The notes under the pieces were generated by a model. That model was given only the letters and a program-made list of their open reading frames with translations. It was not told the DNA's origin and ran no database searches. From NCBI RefSeq assembly GCF_005222225.1, contig NZ_CP036536.1, forward strand, positions 334,001-398,000: 64,000 bases of DNA, in the 5' to 3' direction. The DNA is from Salinimonas lutimaris. Its GTDB lineage: Bacteria > Pseudomonadota > Gammaproteobacteria > Enterobacterales > Alteromonadaceae. Numbering within the stretch: position 1 is the first letter of the stretch; each line of letters opens with the position of its first letter. This document shows, piece after piece, positions 42,962 to 53,000 of the stretch. The translations under genes were made by a program, and so were the position numbers.

Positions 42962-44693
42962 AAAGATTCGTCTGGGCGATCTGCTGGTTCAGAGCAACCT
43001 GATTTCAGAAGAGCAGCTGATGTCGGCGCTGGCCGAGCAGCGGCAGACCGGCCGCAAACTGGGAGCGACCCTGATTGCGATGCAGCTGGTGACCGAGCAG
43101 CAACTGCTGGAACTGTTGTCTGCTCACCTTAATGTACCGCTGATCGATATCGACCATTATCAGGTTAACCCTGATGCGGTTAAGTTGTTACCTGAAGTGC
43201 AGGCGCGGCGTTACCGGGCACTGGTGCTGGAAGATAAAGGCGATAAGTTGCTGGTGGCCATGAGTGACCCGGCTGATTTGACTGCGGCCGACAATCTGGC
43301 AGATATTCTGCCCAAGCCGTTTGATATTGCGGTGGTCAGTGAAGCGCAGCTGTTTAATGCCTACGACGCGTTTTATCGTAAAACCGAAGAAATTGCCTCG
43401 TTTGCCAATGAACTGGCAGAAGAATACCAGACCGGTGATGACTTTGAGCTCAGTGTGGGTCTGGAAAACGAGCAGGATACGGCGGTTGCCCGCTTGTTGC
43501 AGTCTATTTTTGATGATGCGGTGATGGCCAAGGCATCAGATATTCATATAGAGCCGGATGAGACACAACTGCGCATCCGGCAACGGGTGGACGGGGTTTT
43601 ACAGGAAAACATCATTCCGCAAAAAAATATTGCCGCGGCATTGGTGCTACGACTTAAGCTGATGGCCGGCCTGGATATTTCAGAAAAACGCTTGCCGCAG
43701 GATGGCCGCACCCAGGTGAATGTAAAAGGCCACCGAATCGATGTGCGCTTGTCTACCATGCCGGTGCATGCCGGTGAATCTGTGGTTATGCGTTTGCTGG
43801 ACCAGTCCGCCGGTTTGCTGACGCTGGAGCAGACCGGGATGCCAGCTAACTTACTGGACCGCTTTCGTACGCTGTTACACCGGCCGCATGGCATGATACT
43901 GGTAACCGGGCCGACCGGTTCGGGGAAAACCACCACGCTGTATGGTGCGCTCAGCGAGCTGAATAAACCGGAACGTAAAATCATTACCGCAGAAGATCCG
44001 GTGGAATACCGTCTGCCGCGGATTAATCAGGTGCAGGTGAACAGCAAAATTGACCTGACCTTTTCCAATATTCTGCGCACCACACTACGTCAGGACCCTG
44101 ACATTATTATGGTCGGGGAGATGCGTGATCAGGAAACGGTGGAAATCGGTCTGCGCGGCGCACTGACCGGACACCTGGTGCTTTCTACCCTGCACACCAA
44201 TGATGCGGTCAGCAGTGCTATTCGTCTGATTGATATGGGCGCGCCCGGTTATCTGGTAGCCAGTTCTCTGCGCGGCATCATTGCCCAGCGGCTGGTACGC
44301 CGGATTTGTGATAATTGTACGGTGGATGACACCCTGGATGATGAAGGCCGGTTCTGGCTGAGCAATATTGACAGCAGCATCGACACCATCACGTTTAAAC
44401 GCGGAGCCGGCTGCCAAAAATGCAATCATACCGGATATCGTGGCCGGGTCGGGGTATTTGAACTACTTGAGCTTACCGAGCAGATGATGAATGCCCTGAA
44501 AGCCAACGACACCGTGGCATTTGCCGAACATGCCCGGCACAGTAAATACTATCGTCCGCTCTCTCATGCCGCGCTGACCTACGCCAAGATGGGTGTCACC
44601 AGTGTGGATGAGGTGCTCAAACTGGTAGAAATGGTCGCCGACTCAGGCTCAGAGCCTGCACCGGTCACGGAGGCGGGCGATGGCGAAGTATAG
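42954..44693 (+). CDS. mshE: MSHA pilus extension ATPase MshE with c-di-GMP-binding N-domain
   Basis: A 579-residue secretion-type ATPase. The N-terminus has two tandem MshEN motifs, RLGDLLVQSNLISEEQL and KLGATLIAMQLVTEQQLL, the pattern that binds cyclic di-GMP in Vibrio cholerae MshE. The ATPase core has Walker A GPTGSGKT at 319-326, the Asp box TAEDPVEY, Walker B IIMVGEMRD and the His box TGHLVLSTLHTND. A CxxC...CxxC zinc site (ICDNC, GCQKC) lies near the C-terminus. It powers pilus extension at the inner membrane. I start at MDKKIRLGD (42954) because upstream frame is inside mshN. Overlaps mshG by 14 bp. Confidence 0.95.
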   Translation: MDKKIRLGDLLVQSNLISEEQLMSALAEQRQTGRKLGATLIAMQLVTEQQLLELLSAHLNVPLIDIDHYQVNPDAVKLLPEVQARRYRALVLEDKGDKLLVAMSDPADLTAADNLADILPKPFDIAVVSEAQLFNAYDAFYRKTEEIASFANELAEEYQTGDDFELSVGLENEQDTAVARLLQSIFDDAVMAKASDIHIEPDETQLRIRQRVDGVLQENIIPQKNIAAALVLRLKLMAGLDISEKRLPQDGRTQVNVKGHRIDVRLSTMPVHAGESVVMRLLDQSAGLLTLEQTGMPANLLDRFRTLLHRPHGMILVTGPTGSGKTTTLYGALSELNKPERKIITAEDPVEYRLPRINQVQVNSKIDLTFSNILRTTLRQDPDIIMVGEMRDQETVEIGLRGALTGHLVLSTLHTNDAVSSAIRLIDMGAPGYLVASSLRGIIAQRLVRRICDNCTVDDTLDDEGRFWLSNIDSSIDTITFKRGAGCQKCNHTGYRGRVGVFELLELTEQMMNALKANDTVAFAEHARHSKYYRPLSHAALTYAKMGVTSVDEVLKLVEMVADSGSEPAPVTEAGDGEV

Positions 44694-45906
44694 TTTTACC
44701 GGGCGTGAGGCGGGCGGCACGCTCACCGAAGGCGTGATTGATGCCAATGATGAGATGACTGCCGCCAAAATGTTGCTGGCGCGCAGTGTGACCCCGATAA
44801 AAATTCAGCTGCAAAAAGAAGCGGGCAGTACCCGGGGTGAAGAAAAAATTCATTTTCTGACCCCACCGGTGGAACTGACCGACCTGGTGATCTTTTGCCG
44901 GCAAATGTACTCGCTGACCAAAGCGGGTATTCCTATTCTGCGCGCGGTGAGTGGACTGGCTGAGTCCTGTACATCCCTGCGTTTGCGCGAGGCCTTGCTG
45001 GACGTGATTGGTCAGCTGGAACGGGGCCGCAGCTTTTCCTCAGCGCTGAACCAGCATCCTAAAATCTTTAACCAGCTGTTTGTCAGCATCATCCATGTGG
45101 GTGAAAACACCGGCCGGCTGGATGAGTCTTTTGTGCAGCTGGCAGAGTATCTGGAGCGGGAACAGGAAACCCGCAAGCAAATCAAATCAGCCACCCGCTA
45201 TCCCTTGTTTGTGGTGATTGCCCTGGTGGGCGCCTTTGTCATCATGAACATTTTTGTTATTCCCAAATTTGCCAATATGTTCAGCAAGTTTGGCGCAGAA
45301 CTGCCGTTAATGACCCGGATTCTGATTGGTATGTCAGATTTTATGATCAACTACTGGCCATTGCTGCTGGTGGTGATTGGCGGCGTGTTTTTTGGCCTGA
45401 AGCATTATGTGAAAACAGAAGCCGGGCGGGTGCGCTGGGACCGGCTGAAACTGCGCATGCCCATTGTGGGCAGTATCATTAACCGCTCGTTACTGGGGCG
45501 CTATTGCCGTAGTTTTTCCATGATGCTGCGCTCGGGAGTGCCGCTGACCGCGGCGCTGAATCTGGTGGCCGATGCGGTGGATAACAAATACATGGGCGAC
45601 AAGATCATTGAGATGCGTCAGCGCATCGAAAAAGGCGAGAATTTGTCCCGGGTGAGCCAGAGCAGCGGCTTATTTACTCCCATGGTGATGCAAATGATTA
45701 ATGTTGGCGAGGAAACCGGTCGCGTCGATGAATTACTGGCCGAAGTGTCGGAGTTTTACGACCGGGAAGTGGACTATGATCTGAAAACCCTGACTGCCCG
45801 CATTGAGCCGATTCTGATCGTGTGTGTGGCTGTCATGGTTCTGGTGCTGGCGCTGGGTATTTTCACCCCGATGTGGGGCATGATGAACGCGGTAAAAGGC
45901 GGGTGA
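44680..45906 (+). CDS. mshG: MSHA inner-membrane platform protein MshG (PilC-like)
   Basis: A 408-residue polytopic protein with two T2SF repeats (about 75-200 and 280-400), each with a cytoplasmic helical bundle before membrane helices. Signatures are FCRQMYSLTKAGIPILRAV in the first and FSMMLRSGVPLTAALNLVAD in the second, with the paired IHVGENTGRLDES and INVGEETGRVDEL. It is the rotating platform on which MshE acts to polymerise pilins. Confidence 0.94.
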   Translation: MAKYSFTGREAGGTLTEGVIDANDEMTAAKMLLARSVTPIKIQLQKEAGSTRGEEKIHFLTPPVELTDLVIFCRQMYSLTKAGIPILRAVSGLAESCTSLRLREALLDVIGQLERGRSFSSALNQHPKIFNQLFVSIIHVGENTGRLDESFVQLAEYLEREQETRKQIKSATRYPLFVVIALVGAFVIMNIFVIPKFANMFSKFGAELPLMTRILIGMSDFMINYWPLLLVVIGGVFFGLKHYVKTEAGRVRWDRLKLRMPIVGSIINRSLLGRYCRSFSMMLRSGVPLTAALNLVADAVDNKYMGDKIIEMRQRIEKGENLSRVSQSSGLFTPMVMQMINVGEETGRVDELLAEVSEFYDREVDYDLKTLTARIEPILIVCVAVMVLVLALGIFTPMWGMMNAVKGG

Positions 45907-45910
45907 TGCA

Positions 45911-46414
45911 GTGAAAACAGCAGAACGGGCGCTGGCATCACGCCGGCTGTTTACCAATCTGGTGGTGCTGCTGGTGTTTATCAGCATGTTGGGCGCGTTG
46001 ATGGTGTATTTCAATAATGCAGAACCTGAGCTTAAAAGCAGCCTGCTTAAACAGGTGAGCCGCCGGATGCAGGACAGTGCTGCTCAGGCCCGCTGGCAAT
46101 GGCAGGCCGAGGGCCGGCCTAATGCCATCATGCTGGTGCATTACAATCAGCAGGGCAGCGAAACCGATCGCCGGCCGTTGCAGGTTAACCGCCAGGGCCT
46201 GGCCCGGGTAGACAGCAACGATGAAGCCTGCGAACGCTTATGGTCAGTCTTGTTAAATACGCCTGCCCGGCTAGACGGATTTCGGGTACGCAGTGACTTC
46301 ATGCAAGTCACTGCACAGGATAAAGCAACTGCCCCGGTCTGCCGATACAGCATTAGCGGCGGAAGTTATTTTGACTACAACATTGCCACAGGAACCACCA
46401 CGTTCCGTGATTAA
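45911..46414 (+). CDS. mshF: MSHA biogenesis protein MshF
   Basis: A 167-residue single-pass membrane protein: basic start (ASRRLFTNL), one helix (LVVLLVFISMLGALMVYF), then a soluble domain with two well-spaced cysteines (EACERLW and APVCRYS). It has no prepilin motif. The place between mshG and mshB is that of MshF in Vibrio and Shewanella, and length agrees; the function is not known beyond being part of the locus. A 4-bp gap separates it from mshG. Confidence 0.82.
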   Translation: MKTAERALASRRLFTNLVVLLVFISMLGALMVYFNNAEPELKSSLLKQVSRRMQDSAAQARWQWQAEGRPNAIMLVHYNQQGSETDRRPLQVNRQGLARVDSNDEACERLWSVLLNTPARLDGFRVRSDFMQVTAQDKATAPVCRYSISGGSYFDYNIATGTTTFRD

Positions 46415-46441
46415 CATGAATTGCTGAATCAGGAGATAACA

Positions 46442-47083
46442 ATGATAACAACCGTCAGAGCCACCGCCTCATCTGGCCGTCAGTCCGGGTTTACCCTGAT
46501 TGAGCTGGTCATCGTTGTGGTGCTTTTAGGCCTGTTGGCAGCAGTGGCAATTCCGCGCTTTCTGGATGTTACCGAGGAAGCCGAAGATGCCACGGTAGAA
46601 GGCGTTGCTGGCGGGTTTGCCGTGGGTGTCGGGCTGGTGCGGGCACAATGGGAATTGGAAGCTAGACCAAAGGATAATGAGGGTAATAACCAAACCTTTG
46701 TTACGCTTGATGGAGTACGGGTAGGGGTGGATAAAGCCACCGGATACCCTACCGGACATGTTGATAATGATGGCAGCAGCGAAGACAACGCCATGTCCAG
46801 TCAGGACTGCGCCAGTATTTTTAACCTGATTATGCAAAGCGCGCCGACCATATCGTCAAGCTGGGGTAACCGGCCCTTTGAAGGATTTCGTTATTTTACC
46901 CGGGCGACTCAGGGTAATGGCTCCGGCGGTAACGATTTATGTTTTTATTACCTGAGTCAGTCGGTAAGAAACTTAAATGCCGAGCCGACAGACAGTAATC
47001 AGGGTAATGGGTTTGTTTACGACCCACGAATAGGTCAGGTTATTGTTTTTACGAACAATGGTGACGAAAACATACAGAACTAA
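46442..47083 (+). CDS. mshB: MSHA prepilin-like protein MshB
   Basis: A 213-residue type IV prepilin: short leader then G|FTLIELVIVVVLLGLLAAVA, the class IVa cleavage site and hydrophobic helix. The ATG at 46442 has AGGAG 7 bp upstream; a TTG 21 bp earlier is less likely. The globular part has the cysteine pair of pilins (QDCASIF and NDLCFYY). MshB is a minor pilin or prepilin-like protein. A small hairpin separates it from mshA. Confidence 0.9.
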   Translation: MITTVRATASSGRQSGFTLIELVIVVVLLGLLAAVAIPRFLDVTEEAEDATVEGVAGGFAVGVGLVRAQWELEARPKDNEGNNQTFVTLDGVRVGVDKATGYPTGHVDNDGSSEDNAMSSQDCASIFNLIMQSAPTISSSWGNRPFEGFRYFTRATQGNGSGGNDLCFYYLSQSVRNLNAEPTDSNQGNGFVYDPRIGQVIVFTNNGDENIQN

Positions 47084-47098
47084 AGGCAATTGTTGCCT
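47084..47098 (+). other. Short hairpin between mshB and mshA
   Basis: AGGCAA-TTG-TTGCCT, starting right after the mshB stop, forms a 6-bp stem without a T-tract. It could define the 5' or 3' end of a processed mRNA and so raise mshA relative to its neighbours. Confidence 0.35.
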
Positions 47099-47138
47099 AC
47101 ACTTATCAAGGCACTAACACTCTTTGCGAGGAAGCAGT

Positions 47139-47639
47139 ATGAAGCAGCGTGGTTTTACATTAATCGAGTTAATAATTGTTATTGTTATTTTAGGGATTCT
47201 GGCTGTAACGGCAGCGCCCCGGTTTATTGATATTCAGTCGGATGCCCGTGAGTCTACACTAGAAGGTGCTAAGGCCGCATTACAGGGCGGTTCTAACCTG
47301 GTGTATGCCAAAGCCGCAATTGCGGGCTTACAAACAACCGAATTTGAAGGTACGTCAGCACCGGCTGTATCGGTCAATGGAACCAACAATAATGTGAATG
47401 TCACCTTTGGCTATCCTGAAGCCGATAACATGACTATTACAATGTTGAATCTGTTTACTGATCTGTCTGCAACAGACTGGAAAGTCGATCCTGCTACACC
47501 AGACGATGGACAGTTTACCCTAACCCCGGTAGGTACTGATGCCAGTGACGATGCTAGCCTACAGTGCCAGGTAGTTTATACTGAGCCAGCTACGGCGGGG
47601 TCTTCTCCGCTTATCGTCACGCAGACCGGTGGCTGCTAA
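47139..47639 (+). CDS. mshA: MSHA major pilin MshA
   Basis: A 166-residue class IVa prepilin with a 4-residue leader MKQR before G|FTLIELIIVIVILGILAVTA. The ATG at 47139 has GAGGA about 8 bp upstream; an earlier in-frame ATG at 47124 is disfavoured. The C-terminal cysteine pair (LQCQVVY and GGC at the very end) is the D-region loop typical of MshA. It forms the shaft of the pilus used for attachment to surfaces. The ribosome binding site is the strongest in the operon, fitting a major subunit. Confidence 0.92.
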   Translation: MKQRGFTLIELIIVIVILGILAVTAAPRFIDIQSDARESTLEGAKAALQGGSNLVYAKAAIAGLQTTEFEGTSAPAVSVNGTNNNVNVTFGYPEADNMTITMLNLFTDLSATDWKVDPATPDDGQFTLTPVGTDASDDASLQCQVVYTEPATAGSSPLIVTQTGGC

Positions 47640-47661
47640 TTACCTGTCATGGTAACCGGTT

Positions 47662-48216
47662 GTGAAGGCAGCAATTTCATCAGCACCTGCGCGCGCCAGC
47701 GCAGGCTTCACTCTGGTCGAACTTATCGTCACGATTGTGATTGTGGGGGTGTTGGCAGTGGTGGCATTACCACGTTTTGCTGATACCTCCGGTTATACCG
47801 AATTTACCTACCAGAAGCGGGTGCTTGCAGCACTGCGCGCCATGCAGTACAAAGCCATGCAGGACACCCGCACCGGCTTTTGCCACCAGCTGAACTTTGC
47901 GACCGGCAGTGACCCGGCATTCGGACCTGCCACCATGGACTACTCAGCGGTCAATCAGGCTACCACCTGCCAGAACACCATTGATTTTTCTGCGCCTGAA
48001 GCCCTGCGTACTGACACTGGCGAGATACAGGCTGACGGTGTGACCATGTCGGTTCTGGACAGCGCCGGCACAGCAATTTCCTCGCTGGGCTTTGATAATC
48101 TGGGGCGCCCCGTTACCGCCGACTGCTCTACGGCCAGCGGCTGTACCATTACCTTTAGCGCGCAGGCTTCGGCCGCGGTCTGTGTGACCTCTCAGGGGTG
48201 GATTCATGCGTGTTAA
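47662..48216 (+). CDS. mshC: MSHA minor pilin MshC
   Basis: A 184-residue prepilin-like protein beginning with GTG at 47662. A longer leader (about 15 residues, SSAPARASAG|FTLVELIVTIVIVGV) precedes the cleavage site. Cysteines near the middle and the end (TGFCHQL, ASGCTI, AAVCVTS, IHAC) may form disulphides. Order after mshA fits MshC. It overlaps mshD by 11 bp. The start is not certain since no clear ribosome binding site is seen. Confidence 0.87.
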   Translation: MKAAISSAPARASAGFTLVELIVTIVIVGVLAVVALPRFADTSGYTEFTYQKRVLAALRAMQYKAMQDTRTGFCHQLNFATGSDPAFGPATMDYSAVNQATTCQNTIDFSAPEALRTDTGEIQADGVTMSVLDSAGTAISSLGFDNLGRPVTADCSTASGCTITFSAQASAAVCVTSQGWIHAC

Positions 48217-48748
48217 AGCAGGCTTTACCCTGGTTGAGCTGATTATTGGCATGGTGGTGTTTTCCATTGTACTGGTCACCGTGTCATCCATGGTGGTTAG
48301 TCAGTCCCGGCAAAGTGTATCACCAGTGTTTCAGATTCGGGCCGCCGCATTTGCCCAGTCACTGGCCGATGAAATTTTCAGTAAAGCCTTTGACGAGGTG
48401 GCCAGCCGCTCAGGCTCACTGGCGCGCTGCGATGAAGCCCAGCCATGCACAGCGCCGGTTGCACTTGGCCCGGAACCTGGCGAAAGCCGGGCGACTTATA
48501 ATGATGTAGACGACTATCATAATTTTTCCCAGTCCGGTGACAACTTTACCAACAGCAATAATCAGCCCATAGAGGTTAACGGGCGTAACCTTTACAGCGG
48601 CTATGCTGCCAGTGTCTCGGTTATCTACGATGCCAATATGGACGGGGTGGCAGACACCAGCGCCAGTACCGCCAAACTGATTACTATTGATGTAACCACA
48701 CCAGATAGTGATGTGGTGCGTTTTGCACTTTACCGGTGGAATTTCTGA
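48206..48748 (+). CDS. mshD: MSHA minor pilin MshD
   Basis: A 180-residue prepilin-like protein: MRVKAG|FTLVELIIGMVVFSIVLVTV. The soluble domain includes the PVFQIRAAAFAQSLADEIFS segment typical of MshD/GspI-like minor pilins and ends in FALYRWNF. It should sit in the tip complex that starts pilus assembly. Overlaps mshC upstream and mshO by one base (TGATG). Confidence 0.89.
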   Translation: MRVKAGFTLVELIIGMVVFSIVLVTVSSMVVSQSRQSVSPVFQIRAAAFAQSLADEIFSKAFDEVASRSGSLARCDEAQPCTAPVALGPEPGESRATYNDVDDYHNFSQSGDNFTNSNNQPIEVNGRNLYSGYAASVSVIYDANMDGVADTSASTAKLITIDVTTPDSDVVRFALYRWNF

Positions 48749-49593
48749 TGCGTCGTCAGCGCGGTTTTACTCTGGTGGAACTTATCACTGTGATTGTGGT
48801 GTTGGGGGTGCTCAGTATTGGCAGCGCCAACTTTGTGCGCAGCGCCATGGGCATTTTTACCGATGTGAATGATCGCCAGCAAGTGCTGATGCAAAGCCGC
48901 TTTGCACTGGAGCGCATGAAACGTGAGTTACGCAATGCTGCGCCCAACAGTTTTCGTATTACCGGCAACGGGGCAATGCACTGCCTGCAGTTTGTGCCGG
49001 TTGACTGGAGCACCGTGTATACCTCGTTGCCGGCCGCTGGCAGCAGCGCCGATGTGGATGTGGTAGCCATGCATGATATCGACAATAATCCGTATGTGAT
49101 TGGCACAGGCACCCGGGCGCTGGTGTATTCGGTGCGCCCGGAAGATATTTATCAGTCAGGCTCAGGCCGGATTCAGACGGTGAACAGCTGTAGTGACGAT
49201 GGGGCTGACAGTGCCTGTCACACCCTGGATGACAGCGATGGTATTGTGCAGCTGGATGTGGCTGACGGCTTTGCCACGACCTCGCCGGCCAGCCGCTTGT
49301 ATCTGGTCTCGCAGGCAGTCAGCTTTTGTGTAACCAATAACCGGCTGGTGCGGTTTGCCTCTGCGATCAGTGACACTCAGCCGCTGGCGCCGGCTTCTGC
49401 CGATGTACTGGCTGCCAATCTGGTCAATACCCTGTCTGCCAGCCCGGCCACCGCTGCTGGCAGTGATGATCCATTCCAGGTTTATGCCGCCAACCTTCAG
49501 CGCAATGCGTCGGTGCAGTTAAGGCTGCGTTTCTCAATTAATGAAGAGCCGCTGAATTACCTGCAGGAGGTCCATTCCAATAATGTGCCCTAA
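48748..49593 (+). CDS. mshO: MSHA minor pilin MshO
   Basis: A 281-residue prepilin-like protein with MRRQRG|FTLVELITVIVVLGVLSIG. The start ATG overlaps the mshD stop as TGATG; a GTG 12 bp upstream is less likely. The long globular part (FALERMKRELRNAAPNSFRI near residue 55) resembles GspJ/PilW-type minor pilins. Overlaps mshP by 11 bp. Confidence 0.9.
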   Translation: MRRQRGFTLVELITVIVVLGVLSIGSANFVRSAMGIFTDVNDRQQVLMQSRFALERMKRELRNAAPNSFRITGNGAMHCLQFVPVDWSTVYTSLPAAGSSADVDVVAMHDIDNNPYVIGTGTRALVYSVRPEDIYQSGSGRIQTVNSCSDDGADSACHTLDDSDGIVQLDVADGFATTSPASRLYLVSQAVSFCVTNNRLVRFASAISDTQPLAPASADVLAANLVNTLSASPATAAGSDDPFQVYAANLQRNASVQLRLRFSINEEPLNYLQEVHSNNVP

Positions 49594-50053
49594 ATCTTCT
49601 ATGCCCAGCAGCAAGCTGCTTTACAGTGCCAGCCGGGCGCAGCGCGGCAGTATGCTGGTCATGGCAATCTTTATTATGCTGGTAATGGCCCTGCTTGGCC
49701 TGACAATGATTAACGTTATCGGTGCATCAAGCCGCTCTGTGGTGGATGAAGTGCTGGGAACCCGGGCAATGATGGCGGCGCAAAGTGGTTTACAGCAGGT
49801 AGCCACGCAGGCATTTCCGCTTGGCAATGACTCAGTGCAATGTGACACCGCCATCAGTAGTCCGGCAGGCTTTTCGCAACGTGGCGGGTTACAAAGTTGC
49901 CTCTATACCGCCCGCTGTACCACACAGGATGTGATAAAAGCCGGGGTGGACCATTACTTTTATCGCTTTTCCAGTACAGGTATTTGCCAGGCTGGTGATG
50001 TGTGGGTAAGCAGAACCGTGTCGATGGACGCCATGGCCAGAGTAGCATTATGA
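49583..50053 (+). CDS. mshP: MSHA minor pilin-like protein MshP (PilX-like)
   Basis: A 156-residue protein with a basic leader (ASRAQRG) then SMLVMAIFIMLVMALLGLTM, the hydrophobic helix of PilX/MshP-type minor pilins, which lack the usual FTLIE. Several cysteines follow (VQCDTA, QSCLYTARC, GICQ). The ATG at 49583 has AGGAGG 12 bp upstream; a second in-frame ATG at 49601 is possible. The stop overlaps the mshQ start. Confidence 0.88.
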   Translation: MCPKSSMPSSKLLYSASRAQRGSMLVMAIFIMLVMALLGLTMINVIGASSRSVVDEVLGTRAMMAAQSGLQQVATQAFPLGNDSVQCDTAISSPAGFSQRGGLQSCLYTARCTTQDVIKAGVDHYFYRFSSTGICQAGDVWVSRTVSMDAMARVAL

Positions 50054-53000
50054 AAGTGGTTTACGCCGTTGTGTTACTGATATTTACCGGGGCCAGTATC
50101 GCTCAGGAGTGTACCGCGGTGTTTCCGGACCCCGCCAGCTCATCCTTTGCAGACGGTACTATTGATTTTAAAAACAATTCTCAGGTCATCGGCTCTGATG
50201 GCTCGCTGGATGCCCCGAATATCACCGGGGGAGATACAGCCTGCGACGGCTCACAGTGCCAGTCGTCCGGACAGACTGCCGAACCATTAGTCTTACCTGC
50301 ATTTGAAAATTCAGCGGTGACGGCAAAAGATAAAACCGCCTATCCGGCGGTGTTCTCGCCAGGCGACTATGGCCAGCTCAGTCTGAAAAATGCCGACACT
50401 GCCATTTTTAATGCTGGTGAATACCGCATTAGTTCACTGGACTTAGGTAAGGATGCGCAGGTCGTACTGGCCAGCGGGGTGTACTGGATTGATACCCTGA
50501 CCCTGGGCAACGGGGCGAGCCTGATTGTTGCGCCGGGCGAAGAAGTATTATTGTATGTGAATACCCTGGATGTGAACAACGGTGCGCAGATGAACAGCGC
50601 CGGTAGCAGCGATCAGCTCACCATCATTAATTACGATAGCGCCCGGTTTAAAAACAGTAGCGATACATCCGCATTTATATTCAGTCAGGGCACGATCACA
50701 CTGGATAACAGTGCCCGTGTGCTGGGAGCGGTAAGCGCCAGGGATATCGAACTTAAAAACAGCTCCGTGATTGAATATGATACTGCGTCATTTGACCGTT
50801 TTACGGCTGGTGGTCTGTGTGAAGCAACGGTCACGGTGCCATCGCCGGTTGCCCACTGGCCGATTAATGTCTGTACTCTGGCCGGAGACGACAACCAGGT
50901 TCCTGAACTGATTACAGGCAACGACGGGCAGGGGGTGAACAGCCCCGGCGTTGAAGATAATGGGCGGTTCTGCCAGGCTGGCTCATTTAGGGGGGATGAC
51001 GATACGATATTATTGCCCCACAGCACGGACTATGCGATAAGCGAAGGCGCAATTGCCTTTTGGTTTAATACCGATAATCTGCAGTTTAGCCGTCGCAGTT
51101 CTGCCGGTGGTATGGCTTTGTTTTCCAAAGATGCTCAGGGGCTGAGCGATCACATTACCATTAGCCTGCTGCAAAACGGGGCGATTCGCGTTGCCCATTC
51201 TTCATTGGCTGCCACCAGGCAGATCAACGCCAATGCCGGAATACAGGAGAACACCTGGTATTATCTGGTTTATACCTTTGGTCCGCAGGGCATGCAGTTA
51301 TTCATCAATGCTGCGCTGGTTGGCAGTAATATCGAACTGACAAGTGGCATCCTGAATAACGGCGAGCCGATTGTGCTGGCCGCCAATGCTGGCCTAACCG
51401 CTTCCGGTAGCGCTGCTACTGCCCAGCTAACCGATTTTTATCGTGGCAAAATTGATGATGTGCAATTGTATGACGAGCAGTTGTCCGGGTCCCAGATTGA
51501 AAGTCTGTTTGGTAAAGAGGCTGAAACCTGTGTGTCGTGTGAGACTCAGACAGAGCTGGTTTCACATTGGGATTTTGATGTATGTAGCCTGACCGGTGCC
51601 GACGATGTGGTGGATGTTCAGGGCGTGCAAAATGGTACCGCCCGGGGTGGCTCACAGGTTGAAGAGTCTGCCCGTTTTTGTCAGGGAATCGGCTTTGATG
51701 GTGACTCGGGATTGGTCGAGGTGCCGCACAATTCTGCCTATGCGCTGTCTGAAGGAACAGCGGTGCTGTGGTTTAACGCGCAGACTCTGAACAATAACGG
51801 GGCTGCACGTCAGGCACTGATTTCAAAAGATCACAGTAATACGGGCGATGAACGCGCCGCCAATGGGGATCTGAGTATCTTTGTTGAGCCAGATGGCCGG
51901 CTGCGGTTCGAGCAGTATTTTGATCAGCAGTCGCTGGTGCTGGTCACCAATCGAGCGTTAATTGAAAGCGAAACCTGGCATCAGCTGGCCTACAGCTGGG
52001 GGCCTGATGGTATTGAGGTTTTTGTGGATGGTAATTATATCGGAGGCTATCCATCCCCTTTTACCATGTCAGCCAACACGCAGCCGTGGCGTTTCGGGGC
52101 CTCGGTCAATCAGCTCACGCCCGACAGGTCCCAGCCTGCTGACTTGTTGAATTTTTTTGATGGGGTGATGGATGAGATCAGGCTGTATGCCGGTCAGCTA
52201 TCAGGCGCAGATGTGCAGAGCCTCTACAATGCCAGTCAGTATACCTGTGAAAGCTGTCAGATAACCGATGCTATTCTGTTTTACCGGTTCGAAGAAACCG
52301 ATCGTCAGCAAAACAATATAGACGATGACTCGGTAAACCTGCAAACGGGGCAGCTGGTAGGCAGCGCCATAAGAATCCTGCCTGAAAACCCGATTTCCTG
52401 TGCCGTTCTGGACATTCCACTTAATACCGACGCTCGTACAGCCGATGCCGCCGACACCCGGTTTGATATGAATGATATCGGTACGCAGGGCACCCTTTCT
52501 TTTTGGTATCGCAGCAATGAGCCCTGGGTAGGCGGTGGCAATCGTCAGTTATTTGATGCATCTGAGCGGCGCAATCCTAACCGCAACAATGCCAATAGTG
52601 ACAAGTATTTCCATCTGACCCTGGTCAATACAGGGCAACTCCGGTTCGGGCTCGAAGAAAGTAATGATGGCGACTTGCAGGTATTTAGCAATGTGCTTGA
52701 TTTTGCGGCCGGGGAGTGGGTACATATTGCGGTTAGCTTTGATGTGGTGACCAATGAACAGGCCCTGTTTATTAATGGTAGCCCCGTCAACTGGATAACC
52801 AACCAGGCCAGCAGATTAAGAGGCTCGCAGCTCGGTTCACTGAACTCACTGTATTTTGGTGACAATCGCTCTTTATACCTGGTAGGAGCAATGACCGGTA
52901 ATTCAGCCAATGGTCAGTTTGATGATATTCGTGTTTATAACTATCTTCAAACACGGACTCAGGTACTGGCCGACATTGACGATGTGCTGGAGTGTACCGG

